In this document: positions 54,812 through 62,848 of the stretch, piece after piece
Position numbering within the stretch: the stretch's first letter is position 1
How the letters are laid out: each line of letters begins with the position of its first letter
Origin: Gracilimonas sp.
GTDB lineage: Bacteria > Bacteroidota > Rhodothermia > Balneolales > Balneolaceae
Assembly: GCF_040218225.1 (NCBI RefSeq)
Contig: NZ_JAVJQO010000008.1
Location: 186,001 to 250,000 of the forward strand
Length of the DNA: 64,000 nt
Direction: 5' to 3'
Made by a program: the position numbers and the translations under genes
The notes under the pieces: generated by a model
The model's database searches: none
What the model was told of the DNA's origin: nothing
What the model saw: the letters and a program-made list of their open reading frames with translations, nothing else

Positions 54812-56425
54812 TTGGACATATCAGGTTGTTCGTTTAGCGAACTCTCTTATTCAACACTATTCAATACTTACCTAAATAATTTCGATAAACTCAGAGCATT
54901 TTATGAGTATAATCCGCTTTATGCCGGAGATATTGAAAAGAGAGCAGGGACTATTTCCAGTTCCAACTATAAAAGCAAATATGTTGAGGCTCTAAAAAAA
55001 TATCATGACGAGCTAGGGATCACATCTTCCCAGGAAAACCAACTAAAAAAACTTGCCAGTGATGATTCACTGGCAATTGTGACTGGTCAGCAGCTTGGAA
55101 TACTTGGCGGACCGTTGTTTACGATTTACAAAACAATGACAGCAATCCTGCTTGCCAAAGAGTATGAAAAGAAATTAGGCAGGCCCGTTGTACCTGTTTT
55201 TTGGTTGGCGGACGAAGATCATGACTTTGAAGAAATTGCCTGGACAGGAATTACCGGTAGAAAAGACTTTACCAAAGTTCAGTTGGATCAGCAGGGCAGT
55301 GGTCACCCGGTTTCTGATGAGATTATTTCTGATCAAATTGAAGAACTGAAAGCAAAAGTTAAAGAAGAGCTTTTTGAAACTGATTTCTCTGATAAACTTT
55401 GGAATCAGCTCAACGAGCACTATATGCAAGGCAAAACTCACGCCCAGGCTTTTGCAGGCTTAATAAATGATTGGTTTGCAGAAGAAGGCCTCCTTATTGC
55501 CGGGAGTAATTTCAAAGCTATTAAAAAAATACTGGCTGATGAATTTACACAAAGTATTTCTGAAGCCGACCTTATCTATCAATCTGTTGAGAATAAAAGT
55601 AAAGAACTGGAGAAAGAGTTTCACAGGCAGGTGATGAATGGAGACTCCAATTTATTTTATATATCAGATCAGGAAGGAAGGCTTAAAATTCATAAAGATG
55701 GTTCTAATTGGACAGCCGGACCAATAAGCTGGAAGGAAGCTGAATTACTTGAAGAAATTCAGAATAAACCAGAAAACTTTTCTCCTAATGTATTCCTGAG
55801 ACCAATAATACAGGACAAGCTTTTACCAACTCTTGGATATGTTGCTGGTCCTGGAGAGTTGGCTTATTACGGACAGATGAAAGACTTATACAAGCAATTT
55901 GATTTAGAGATGCCACCTATTTTTCCAAGGTTCTGCGGCACCCTGATTGAGTCAGGTATTACCCGAATTGTGGAGAAGCTTCCTTTCAGGTTTTGTGAAT
56001 ATGGGAAACGTATTGAAGATCTTGAATCTGAATTTGTTGAGCAGGCAGACACGACTGATATTGAAGAGGTTTTTTCGGAATGGAAACAGAAACTAGAAGA
56101 TTCAGCAAAAAAGCCATTAGAGGTCATTAACGAAATCGATCCCACTTTAGATGGTACCGTTGGTAAAACTGTGGCAGGCTTCACCAATGAGCTCGACAAA
56201 CTAAAGGGTCGGGTATATCGCTCTATCAAAAAGCAGGAAGAAATTCAGATAAACCGGATAGAGAAAATTAAAGTAAACTTATTTCCGGATGGAGGGTTGC
56301 AAGAACGTGCGGTTTCTCCGGTATACTTCATGAATAAATATGGGTTGGATATTTGGAGCCAATTATTAACCGAAGTTGAAAAAAACGGACTGGATTTAAC
56401 TAAGCACCACCTGATTGAATTATGA
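54812..56425 (+). CDS. bshC: Bacillithiol biosynthesis cysteine-adding enzyme BshC
   Basis: The 537-residue protein resembles BshC, proposed to add cysteine to glucosamine-malate in bacillithiol synthesis. The motif TGQQLGILGGPLFTIYKT and PVFWLADEDHDF, whose acidic and histidine residues form the active site, are present, followed by a long C-terminal helical part. TTG is the start (AAAGGA at 54800-54805 precedes it). bshA and bshB are not in the window. Its stop overlaps the next ATG by four bases. Confidence 0.92.
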   Translation: MDISGCSFSELSYSTLFNTYLNNFDKLRAFYEYNPLYAGDIEKRAGTISSSNYKSKYVEALKKYHDELGITSSQENQLKKLASDDSLAIVTGQQLGILGGPLFTIYKTMTAILLAKEYEKKLGRPVVPVFWLADEDHDFEEIAWTGITGRKDFTKVQLDQQGSGHPVSDEIISDQIEELKAKVKEELFETDFSDKLWNQLNEHYMQGKTHAQAFAGLINDWFAEEGLLIAGSNFKAIKKILADEFTQSISEADLIYQSVENKSKELEKEFHRQVMNGDSNLFYISDQEGRLKIHKDGSNWTAGPISWKEAELLEEIQNKPENFSPNVFLRPIIQDKLLPTLGYVAGPGELAYYGQMKDLYKQFDLEMPPIFPRFCGTLIESGITRIVEKLPFRFCEYGKRIEDLESEFVEQADTTDIEEVFSEWKQKLEDSAKKPLEVINEIDPTLDGTVGKTVAGFTNELDKLKGRVYRSIKKQEEIQINRIEKIKVNLFPDGGLQERAVSPVYFMNKYGLDIWSQLLTEVEKNGLDLTKHHLIEL

Positions 56426-56997
56426 GTTCCGCTTCAAAGAAAAAGCAGGAATTGAGGGAAAAAGTATTAGCCGAAAGGCAGAAGATTTCTGCCCGTGACT
56501 GGAAAGAAAAGTCAGATCAAATTATTTCAACACTTATAAACCATGATTCCTTTAAAGTGGCGAAAACGGTGCATACCTATATATCAATGAACCAACGTCG
56601 TGAAGTGTGTACAGATACTCTTTTGGAATATCTGATTAATAGTGAGAAGCGAGTTGTTGTTCCAGTTACCAATTTCTCTGAGGGAACTTTATCGCATTCT
56701 GGGATTACATCACTCTCAGATTTAAAAACGAATAAATGGGGTGTAGCCGAACCGGCTCAAATATCTAAGGTCGATATGGGTGAGCTTGATCTGATAATAG
56801 TACCCATGGCGGCGGCAGACAGGGCAAGAAACAGGCTCGGATATGGAAAGGGTTTCTATGATCGGTTTTTGTCTGAAACCAATGCTCAGAAAGTGGGACT
56901 GGTTTTTGAGTCTTTTCTTTTTGATGAAATTCCAACCGAAGAATTCGATGAAAAATTAGATATGATAATTTCAGAAGAAGAAGTGATTTTCGCGTAA
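56422..56997 (+). CDS. 5-formyltetrahydrofolate cyclo-ligase
   Basis: The 191-residue enzyme converts 5-formyl-THF to 5,10-methenyl-THF with ATP, salvaging one-carbon units. Motifs include K-x2-L-R near the start, the ATP-binding YISMNQRREV region, and DRARNRLGYGKGFYDRFL, the family signature. It overlaps bshC by four bases (ATGA) and probably shares its transcript. Length is typical. Confidence 0.93.
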   Translation: MSSASKKKQELREKVLAERQKISARDWKEKSDQIISTLINHDSFKVAKTVHTYISMNQRREVCTDTLLEYLINSEKRVVVPVTNFSEGTLSHSGITSLSDLKTNKWGVAEPAQISKVDMGELDLIIVPMAAADRARNRLGYGKGFYDRFLSETNAQKVGLVFESFLFDEIPTEEFDEKLDMIISEEEVIFA

Positions 56998-57044
56998 CAA
57001 TGCACTAATTTTGCCGTAGGGCATTACGGAGGAAAAAAATTATT

Positions 57045-57764
57045 ATGGCTGAAAAAACAAGAACAAAACAAGCATCCAGAACCGGTACAGCATCTCTCGA
57101 GTTTAACGATTTTGAATTAAACTCAACGATGCAGGAATTTCTGAAAGAAGAAGAAAAAGATACGGGTAAAAGTATCTGGAACATCGCAACAATTTCGGGG
57201 ATGGTAATGCTTTTCCTTGCTATTACTTTTTTGATTCAATGGGTTGGATTGCCAATAGGCGAAGGACTTTCTAATTTTGTCAGTGACGCAATTGTTGGTC
57301 TTCCAATTATAGGTGGTGCACTAATAACCTTGATCGGTTTTGGATACTTTGTGGGAGACAGGAAAAGAGAACGAAAGATGAAGAAAGCTCGTAAAAAAGC
57401 TAAGCCAACATCTTCAGGCACATACTCAGACATTCCGGGGGCAGAAAACAGCTCTTATTCGTCAGGTTCAAAACTGAACAATGCTTTAGACTCAAAATCT
57501 TCTTCTAAGAGTAAGTCATACAGCGGAATTGATAGTTATGGCTACCGCCATTCAAAAAGACTTATGAAATCCAGATCAGATAAGAAATGGGCAGGTGTTT
57601 GTGGTGGTTTAGCTAAGTACTTTGGGATTAGCGCTACAGTTGTACGGTTTATTTTTGTAGCTGCTTTTTTCATGGGTTGGGGAGCCAGTCTTTTGGTCTA
57701 TTTCGGACTTTCACTCGCCATGCCAAAAGAACCAGTAGAAATGATGGATGACTTTGATTATTAA
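57045..57764 (+). CDS. PspC-domain membrane protein
   Basis: The 239-residue protein has two N-terminal hydrophobic spans (~45-65 and ~82-103), a charged, serine-rich middle, and a C-terminal PspC domain (~180-235) with KKWAGVCGGLAKYFGISATV and a membrane span near FVAAFFMGWGASLLVYFGL. PspC domains occur in envelope-stress sensing and toxin-like systems. A GGAGG-like site (ACGGAGGAAAA) precedes the ATG closely. It ends well before a strong terminator. Confidence 0.85.
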   Translation: MAEKTRTKQASRTGTASLEFNDFELNSTMQEFLKEEEKDTGKSIWNIATISGMVMLFLAITFLIQWVGLPIGEGLSNFVSDAIVGLPIIGGALITLIGFGYFVGDRKRERKMKKARKKAKPTSSGTYSDIPGAENSSYSSGSKLNNALDSKSSSKSKSYSGIDSYGYRHSKRLMKSRSDKKWAGVCGGLAKYFGISATVVRFIFVAAFFMGWGASLLVYFGLSLAMPKEPVEMMDDFDY

Positions 57765-57841
57765 TCAAATGATATGATTACGTCAATTTCAGTCACCATG
57801 ATTTGGTTCTGAAAAAACACATATTTATTTTTTATTTCTTC

Positions 57842-57876
57842 AAGGCCTTCTTTAATTAAGAAGGCCTTTTTTAATT
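57842..57876 (+). terminator. Intrinsic terminator after the PspC gene
   Basis: AAGGCCTTCTT (57842-57852) pairs perfectly with AAGAAGGCCTT (57858-57868) around TAATT, followed by TTTTTT. It stops transcription about 80 bases after the PspC stop and isolates the following two-component genes. Confidence 0.92.
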
Positions 57877-57987
57877 AGTTCTAATCGCATAAAAAAATTA
57901 GTAAGGTTATTTTTAACTAACTACCTTTGTCTAGCCATATTTTGCTCTTTTAATAATGGCAGATTAAACCCCAAAATAAGTTAGCAC

Positions 57988-59127
57988 TTGAAGCCAGAAG
58001 AAAGTTTAATTTTAATTGTAGACGATACGCCCGCAAATCTTCGTCTATTATCGCATGTTTTGTCTAAGGAAGGGTACGAGTACATTGAAGCATCGGGCGG
58101 CAGTGAGGCTCTGGAATTGGCAGAGAAGCATGTACCTGATTTAATTCTCCTTGACATAATGATGCCCGATTTTAGTGGGTTTGAAGTCATTAAAAGGATT
58201 AAATCAAATGAACTGCTTGCAGATATCCCTATCATTTTCCTCAGTTCATTGACGGATACCGATGATAAAGTGCAGGGATTTAAATATGGCGGGGTTGATT
58301 ATATTACCAAACCATTTCAGAAAGAAGAGACATTAGCCCGTATAAAGACTCACCTTCAGATTCGGTCACTTCAAAAACAGCTCAATGAACGCATAAAAAT
58401 TTTACGAGAGCGTGAAATTGAATTAAGCAGACTGAATCAAAAAAAGGATGACCTGGTTCGAACCGTTAGTCATGACATAAAGAACCCGCTCACGGGTATT
58501 ATTGGGCTGGTCAAATTAATGAAGGATAGCGATAAAATAACAGCAGAAGAGCAAACTCATATGCTTTCTGTGATTGAAGAGAGTGGAACAAACTTATTGA
58601 ATCTTGTACGTGAGGTACTCGACAGGGAATCTAAAAAAGTGGAGCCCGAAGAGTTAGAATACTCAAAAATATCGATCGCAGAGTTGCTTGAAAGAGTAAT
58701 TTCAATGAATAAAGCGAAATCTGTAGTTAAGAACATAAAACTGGATTACAAAGTTAATCCAGCCGGACTTAAAGTAGATGCAGATCAGAATAAAATTGAA
58801 ATTGCTATGAACAATCTTGTTTCAAATGCTTTGAAGTTTACTCCTTCAGGTGGAGAAGTGATTGTTTACGCGTCTGAAAATGGCGAGAATTTAGAAATGA
58901 AGGTGAAGGATACCGGCATTGGAATTCCCAAAAAAATGCAAGAAGATTTATTTACAAGCACCAATAAATCATCCCGAAAGGGAACAAGTGGAGAGGTTGG
59001 AACCGGACTTGGTTTGGATATTGTTCAGCTCTATGTTGAGCTTCACAAAGGAAAAGTTTGGGTTGAGTCAGAATTAGATAAAGGCACCACATTCTTCATT
59101 CAGTTACCTATAAATAAGCAAGCTTAA
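57988..59127 (+). CDS. Response-regulator-fused histidine kinase (REC-HisKA-HATPase)
   Basis: The 379-residue cytosolic protein has an N-terminal receiver domain (D12/D13, phospho-acceptor D56 in LILLDIMMPDFSG, K108), then a HisKA domain with H162 (RTVSHDIKNPLTGI) and a HATPase domain (NALKFTPSGG, DTGIGIPKK). Receiver-first hybrid kinases are often controlled by phosphorylation from another kinase. It precedes the REC-GAF protein by 11 bases and the Pel-like genes, so it probably governs exopolysaccharide output. TTG at 57988 is the start because the receiver domain begins at once and there is no ATG; no SD is visible. Confidence 0.9.
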   Translation: MKPEESLILIVDDTPANLRLLSHVLSKEGYEYIEASGGSEALELAEKHVPDLILLDIMMPDFSGFEVIKRIKSNELLADIPIIFLSSLTDTDDKVQGFKYGGVDYITKPFQKEETLARIKTHLQIRSLQKQLNERIKILREREIELSRLNQKKDDLVRTVSHDIKNPLTGIIGLVKLMKDSDKITAEEQTHMLSVIEESGTNLLNLVREVLDRESKKVEPEELEYSKISIAELLERVISMNKAKSVVKNIKLDYKVNPAGLKVDADQNKIEIAMNNLVSNALKFTPSGGEVIVYASENGENLEMKVKDTGIGIPKKMQEDLFTSTNKSSRKGTSGEVGTGLGLDIVQLYVELHKGKVWVESELDKGTTFFIQLPINKQA

Positions 59128-59138
59128 ATAAATTACCT

Positions 59139-60074
59139 ATGAACTATAAGGTTTTAGTTATTGATGATGATGAACCCATTCACTTCATGATCAAAAACCT
59201 CCTCAAGAACGAATTTACCGTATTAAATGCCCATAATGTGCAAGAGGCAATTGACATTCTATCAGAAACTGATATCAATCTGATTCTGTCCGATATTCAT
59301 ATGCCAGGTATTTCCGGGCTGGAGTTTTTGGAATCTATAAGACTGGATGAAAAAAAGAAAAAGATTCCGGTTCTGATTATGACAAACCTGCCAACTGTAG
59401 AGAAAGAACAGAAGGCTTATGATCTTGGAGCTGCTGATTTTATTAAGAAAGAACTCCTGAATAATGACAGAGAGCGAGTTCTTGAAATCATACGGATGAA
59501 AATAGTAACGGATATCAGGGTTACTGGACTGGATGAGGATCAGTCTAAAAAGAAAGATAAGCTCGTCATGAAGTTGATGGAAACGGCAATATCAGGTTCA
59601 TTCCCCGATACCGTAGAGACTTTAGGAAATGGATTAAATGAGATTATATCCAATAAATTTACGGGTTTTTGGATGGTCCAGGATAATCAGACAAAGTTGT
59701 TGTATCTGGAGACTCTGAATTCAAAACAACCTGACAATCCCGCGGATATTTATAACCAGCAAAGCTTTGAGCATCTCCAGGAAACAAAAGAAGCCTACAT
59801 GACCAATCATGTATTTAATGAGGAACTGGGCTTTTTTATCGATTTTTCGAAGAATGAGGAGTTAGCAGCTGAAATAGCTGTTCCATTATTTGCGATAAGT
59901 GAACGGGAATTATTAATGAATAACATGAACGTTCCGTCTGATGCCCCAATGTTTGGAATATTACTCATGAAACGTTCTGTTTTATTCTCATCTACTGAGT
60001 TTGAGCTTGTCTCCAGATTAATTAAACAATCAGGCTCTATTCTTTATCGGCTTTACAAAAAAGCTAACTCCTGA
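59139..60074 (+). CDS. Response regulator with GAF-like output domain
   Basis: The 311-residue protein has a receiver domain (D10/D11, D52 in LILSDIHMPGISG, T82 and the lysine pair at 103-104) and a ~170-residue C-terminal region without DNA-binding or GGDEF motifs. That region (AEIAVPLFAISE, then FGILLMKRSVLFSSTEFELV) has the strand-helix pattern of a GAF sensor domain. The usual K-P after the receiver reads K-K-E. Neighbouring genes suggest a regulator of the Pel-like synthase, perhaps taking a PelD-like place; this is inference. Confidence 0.8.
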   Translation: MNYKVLVIDDDEPIHFMIKNLLKNEFTVLNAHNVQEAIDILSETDINLILSDIHMPGISGLEFLESIRLDEKKKKIPVLIMTNLPTVEKEQKAYDLGAADFIKKELLNNDRERVLEIIRMKIVTDIRVTGLDEDQSKKKDKLVMKLMETAISGSFPDTVETLGNGLNEIISNKFTGFWMVQDNQTKLLYLETLNSKQPDNPADIYNQQSFEHLQETKEAYMTNHVFNEELGFFIDFSKNEELAAEIAVPLFAISERELLMNNMNVPSDAPMFGILLMKRSVLFSSTEFELVSRLIKQSGSILYRLYKKANS

Positions 60075-60083
60075 TTTAAGTAT

Positions 60084-61268
60084 ATGAATATTCTGCTCAT
60101 TATAGAAGGCACCTACCCATGGTACAGAGGTGGAGTTAGTGAATGGGTTTATCAGTATTTAAACCATTTACAAGAGTTTGATTTTACCATTCTGCAGATT
60201 GCAACGGATGAATTTCAGGGGCTCAATCCATCCGATGCACTTTATCCTTTGACTGATAATATTGTTGAATTCATTCGGATTTCTCCTCCTGAAATGAATT
60301 CCGGTTCTTTAAACTATCTTGATAAATGGTTTGAGGACTCAGTTTCAAGTCAGGAGCTCACGAAATCAAAATTTGATCTCGTACATGTAACAAATACTGG
60401 TTTTGCCGGATGGCTGGGTACAAAATTATCAACCATAAATAAAATTCCACTGCTGCTGACGGAACATGCTATTTATTGGAAAGAAATTGAGATGGGAGCA
60501 GTAGCCCTGGAATGTGGCTACAAAATACCCAACGATCATGATGGTAAAAATGACGTGGTTTCATCTTTTAAAAATATCGCTTCATTGACGTATCAATATG
60601 CAGAGCAAATAGTTACAGTTTCTGAATCTAATATTCCCTATCAAAAAGAATTAGGCGCAAATGATGTAAAATACATCCCAAACGGAATTCCCAAGTCATG
60701 GCTTAAATCTGAAAAAAGCAGGGGTAAGGAACCTGTAATAGGGTGGGTAGGTCGGTGTGCTGAAATGAAGAACCCACTTGCTTTTTTTGAGTTAGTAGAG
60801 GAATTCAGAAGTAAAAGTATAAGCCCTCAATTTCGAATGTTACTAAGCGATGCAAACGAGAAAGAGCTTGAAAACAAGGTTAAAGCCGTATCATTAAATT
60901 ATCCTGAAGTAGAGTGCATTTGGAACCAATCGGCACAGACTTATTTTAGAGATTTTGATTTTCTGTCGATAACCAGTCATAATGAATCACAGCCATTGGT
61001 AATGTTAGAGGCATTAGCCCATAAAGCACTGCCAGTTGGTTTTCGTGTAGGTGATTTGACTGAAAAGTATGGGCTTGTAATCGCTCCGGGTTTGCCGGTT
61101 AGCAAATTAGCTGACAATATCATCAGGCTATGGAATCATCAGGCGGAATTTGAACATTATGTTGAGAACCGTTTTGCTCGTGTTCAGGAATATCACACCT
61201 GGGAGTATATTTTTTCTCACTATAAGACTTTGATTAAGGAAATGATGGAGGAAGTAATAGAAGAGTGA
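60084..61268 (+). CDS. PelF-like GT4 glycosyltransferase, short form
   Basis: The 394-residue enzyme begins with the PelF-type block IIEGTYPWYRGGVSEWVYQY and has a GT-B fold. The E-x7-E motif (NESQPLVMLEALA) that binds the nucleotide-sugar is intact. PelF is the cytosolic polymerase of Pel polysaccharide, using UDP-sugars. This short copy lacks the large insertion of the next gene. The GTG start of the second glycosyltransferase overlaps its stop by four bases. It may be a paralogue making a different or partial reaction. Confidence 0.85.
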   Translation: MNILLIIEGTYPWYRGGVSEWVYQYLNHLQEFDFTILQIATDEFQGLNPSDALYPLTDNIVEFIRISPPEMNSGSLNYLDKWFEDSVSSQELTKSKFDLVHVTNTGFAGWLGTKLSTINKIPLLLTEHAIYWKEIEMGAVALECGYKIPNDHDGKNDVVSSFKNIASLTYQYAEQIVTVSESNIPYQKELGANDVKYIPNGIPKSWLKSEKSRGKEPVIGWVGRCAEMKNPLAFFELVEEFRSKSISPQFRMLLSDANEKELENKVKAVSLNYPEVECIWNQSAQTYFRDFDFLSITSHNESQPLVMLEALAHKALPVGFRVGDLTEKYGLVIAPGLPVSKLADNIIRLWNHQAEFEHYVENRFARVQEYHTWEYIFSHYKTLIKEMMEEVIEE

Positions 61269-62848
61269 GTAAAGACACTCCATATGTGCTGTTTGAAACG
61301 GAGGGTTCTTACCCTTACAGCGGCGGAGGTGTGTCTACCTGGTCTCATATTTTGTGCACCGAATTGAAAGAGAAGGTGGATTTTGAATTACTGGCTATTA
61401 CAGGTAATCCCTATGTAGAAAGCCGTTACAGGCTGCCTGAGAATATCAGAAAGATTACTCATATTCCGCTATGGGGAGTCGATGAGCCCTCAGATTATTA
61501 TGATGATGAGAACCCTTTTTCTCATCAAATTGAAAAGAAAGCCAGAGTATCTAAGGATGTCATCAACCAATATTTTAAGCCTATTTTTGAGGACTTTATA
61601 CAATGCCTCCTCAATCCATATACTGATGTGTCTCGTGTAAGTGATATTCTTTACGGCCTTTGGAAGTACTTCCAATATTATGATTATAAACAAACATTGA
61701 GACAGCCTTTGCTGTGGACTGAATTCAAACAGTCGCTGATCAATTATTTTGAGGAGTCTAACCTGTCTTACAATGAGCAGCCGCGTGTATTTGATATTAC
61801 GTTTGGAATGCGCTGGCTTTATCATTTTATGATGCCTTTGGCTGCTCCTGTTACAGATAAAGTGGATGTTACCCATGCCACGCTCGCAGGTTTTCCGGCC
61901 TTGGTTTCCATTGCAGGAAAATATGAGTATGGCATACCAAGTATGGTTACAGATCATGGTGTTTACATGCGGGAGCGGTTAATTAACGTGGGACAGGCAG
62001 ATATGCCTTTCTTCTCAAAAAAGCTGCTTGTGGATATGTCAACGTTGGTTAGCAGAGCTGTTTATTTTACTGCTGACCAGATTTCGCCCGTAACAACAGC
62101 AAACAAGGAGTGGGAGATGCGGTTTGAAGCCGAAGAGAGTAATATCATTCCCATCTATAACGGGGTGAATACAGATCTTTTTAAACCAACTCCAAAACCT
62201 AAGCAAACCCAGGATGTACCCACAGTAATTGCCGTAGCGCAGGTTTTTCCTTTGAAAGATATTGAAACCATGATTCGGGCTGCTGATTTGGTTCGGAAAG
62301 AGATTCCAGCGGTTCAGTTTAAGGTATATGGAAGCCTGGAGGTTGATAAAGATTACGTTGAAAAATGCAGGGACTTAATTAAAGAGCTGAAATTGGAAGA
62401 CACATTTCATTTTGGAGGCTTTCATGATCAGCCAAGCATGATTTTTAATGAGGGTGATATATCTATCTTAACCTCAATCTCGGAAGGATTCCCCTATACA
62501 GTTATTGAATCTATGAGTTGTGCACGCCCAGTTGTGGCTACAGATGTAGGTGGTATCAGAGATGCACTTGAGGGTTGTGGAATTTTATGTAAGCCCAGGG
62601 ACCCTCAGGACATTGCAAAAGGAGTGGTGAAATTATTGAATGACGATGATCTCCGGCTTGAATTGGGTAGTAAAGCCAGAGAAAGGGTATTGCTTACCTT
62701 TACAACAGAAAAGTCAGTAGATGCTTACTACGATTCATACATGAAGTTGGCATCTCAACACAGAACTCCGTTGAAGAAAAACGTTCAGATAGCTTCTGTT
62801 CTTAAGCTGCTCAGTCATCTTGAAGAAGCGGAGTTTGAGCATGCCTGA
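61265..62848 (+). CDS. PelF-like GT4 glycosyltransferase, long form
   Basis: The 527-residue protein starts ETEGSYPYSGGGVSTWSH, as in PelF, with an N-terminal DUF3492-like half carrying a ~90-residue insertion (around residues 75-170) and a C-terminal GT4 domain with E-x7-E (SEGFPYTVIESMS) and DVGGIRDALEG. It starts at GTG 61265, overlapping the upstream stop by four bases, so translation is coupled. It is the likelier genuine PelF of the pair. The PelG-like gene overlaps its 3' end by eight bases. Confidence 0.9.
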   Translation: MSKDTPYVLFETEGSYPYSGGGVSTWSHILCTELKEKVDFELLAITGNPYVESRYRLPENIRKITHIPLWGVDEPSDYYDDENPFSHQIEKKARVSKDVINQYFKPIFEDFIQCLLNPYTDVSRVSDILYGLWKYFQYYDYKQTLRQPLLWTEFKQSLINYFEESNLSYNEQPRVFDITFGMRWLYHFMMPLAAPVTDKVDVTHATLAGFPALVSIAGKYEYGIPSMVTDHGVYMRERLINVGQADMPFFSKKLLVDMSTLVSRAVYFTADQISPVTTANKEWEMRFEAEESNIIPIYNGVNTDLFKPTPKPKQTQDVPTVIAVAQVFPLKDIETMIRAADLVRKEIPAVQFKVYGSLEVDKDYVEKCRDLIKELKLEDTFHFGGFHDQPSMIFNEGDISILTSISEGFPYTVIESMSCARPVVATDVGGIRDALEGCGILCKPRDPQDIAKGVVKLLNDDDLRLELGSKARERVLLTFTTEKSVDAYYDSYMKLASQHRTPLKKNVQIASVLKLLSHLEEAEFEHA

